Assembly (NCBI RefSeq): GCF_014898815.1
Contig: NW_026515543.1
Location: 4,340,001 to 4,404,000 of the forward strand
From: Panonychus citri
Lineage: Eukaryota; Arthropoda; Arachnida; Trombidiformes; Tetranychidae
Length of the DNA: 64,000 nucleotides
Direction: 5' to 3'
Made by a program: the position numbers and the translations under genes. Of the stretch, positions 63,723-64,000 are shown one piece after another (position 1 is the stretch's first letter; every line of letters begins with the position of its first letter). Below the pieces are notes generated by a model that ran no database searches, was not told where the DNA came from, and saw only the letters and a list, made by a program, of their open reading frames with translations.

Positions 63723-64000
63723 TAATAATGTTGAGAAAAAAAATCGAAAAAAATATCGAATTTTTTTTCTTCCTTATTCTTTGTTGGTCAGTTTTCACAA
63801 TAGATTGAACCACTGACCCATACACATGGATTTTTTTACTAATGTCCAGTGAGTGAGAGTAAATTTGTATTTATATTTAATACCAACATGAACACATTGA
63901 TGATATTTGATGTTTACAATGTTTTCCGTTGATTGTTTAACATGATGTTTGACCAAACCCGTTGACCGTTTGTTGTTATTGTACCTTGATTGTTGTTACT

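Larger units (their letters stand above)
56607..64000. other. Gene-poor tract dense in TGGWCA motifs
   Basis: No gene supported. TGGTCA/TGACCA and TGGACA/TGTCCA hexamers recur throughout, with CAGGTAA at 57518, 58852, 61134 and 61814 and four GA/GAT microsatellites. A G+C-richer patch lies at about 62790-62960. ORFs here (for example the Cys-rich 126-codon ORF at 59424-59804) read through the repeated words and show no domain. Confidence 0.5.

Noticed and set aside
1..64000. tRNA, rRNA, CRISPR arrays or bacterial/viral insertions
   Set aside because: None recognised on reading both strands; the only mobile element found is the Merlin transposon.

Overview
The window is eukaryotic, from an animal nuclear genome. 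It is AT-rich, and its protein-coding genes are split by short GT-AG introns, mostly 60-270 bp. Gene content (cytoplasmic dynein heavy chain, anoctamin-10, PTAR1, DIPK1/FAM69, a FIT protein, an aquaglyceroporin, a CAP protein and a Merlin transposon) is metazoan. Compact genes, AT-rich spacers full of CAATTA/TTAATTG words and the style of the proteins suggest a small arthropod, perhaps an acariform mite. That placement is inference; no marker here fixes the species. All homology calls come from reading translated exons against remembered family features, without database searches.

Layout. 1-31 kb is gene-dense: the 3' exon of a SKICH-domain protein (+); PTAR1 (+); anoctamin-10 (-); a DIPK1-type divergent kinase (-) with a 57-residue signal-peptide ORF just upstream (-); a dithiol glutaredoxin (-); a weak, possibly degenerate coding trace (-); the complete cytoplasmic dynein heavy chain (+, 11 coding exons used per transcript plus one alternative exon); and a CAP/venom-allergen-like secreted protein (-). 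31-64 kb is gene-poor. It holds a 1.55 kb Merlin DNA transposon with perfect 127-bp terminal inverted repeats, a FIT-like gene (+), an aquaglyceroporin (+), a few orphan exon-like ORFs, (GA)n/(GAT)n microsatellites, and long non-coding tracts very rich in TGGWCA and CAGGTAA words.

Most notable points. (1) The dynein heavy chain has two tandem, same-length (196 nt), same-phase, diverged copies of the exon that encodes the first half of the microtubule-binding domain. Joining both gives an immediate stop, so the sequence predicts mutually exclusive splicing of the motor's track-binding tip. (2) The FIT-like protein aligns without gaps to the family's catalytic segments, yet both catalytic histidines are replaced (Leu, Pro), so it is a predicted pseudoenzyme. 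(3) The Merlin element looks intact and young, with an 8-bp target duplication, and its inverted repeats carry a splice-site-like sequence readable as donor inward and acceptor outward. (4) The last 7 kb is a dense TGGWCA motif field. (5) Two conserved genes (dynein, PTAR1) each show a one-base frame break, suggesting residual indel errors in the assembly.

The genes are not an operon and show no common pathway. Several encode membrane, secretory or transport functions, but this looks like ordinary genomic neighbourhood.
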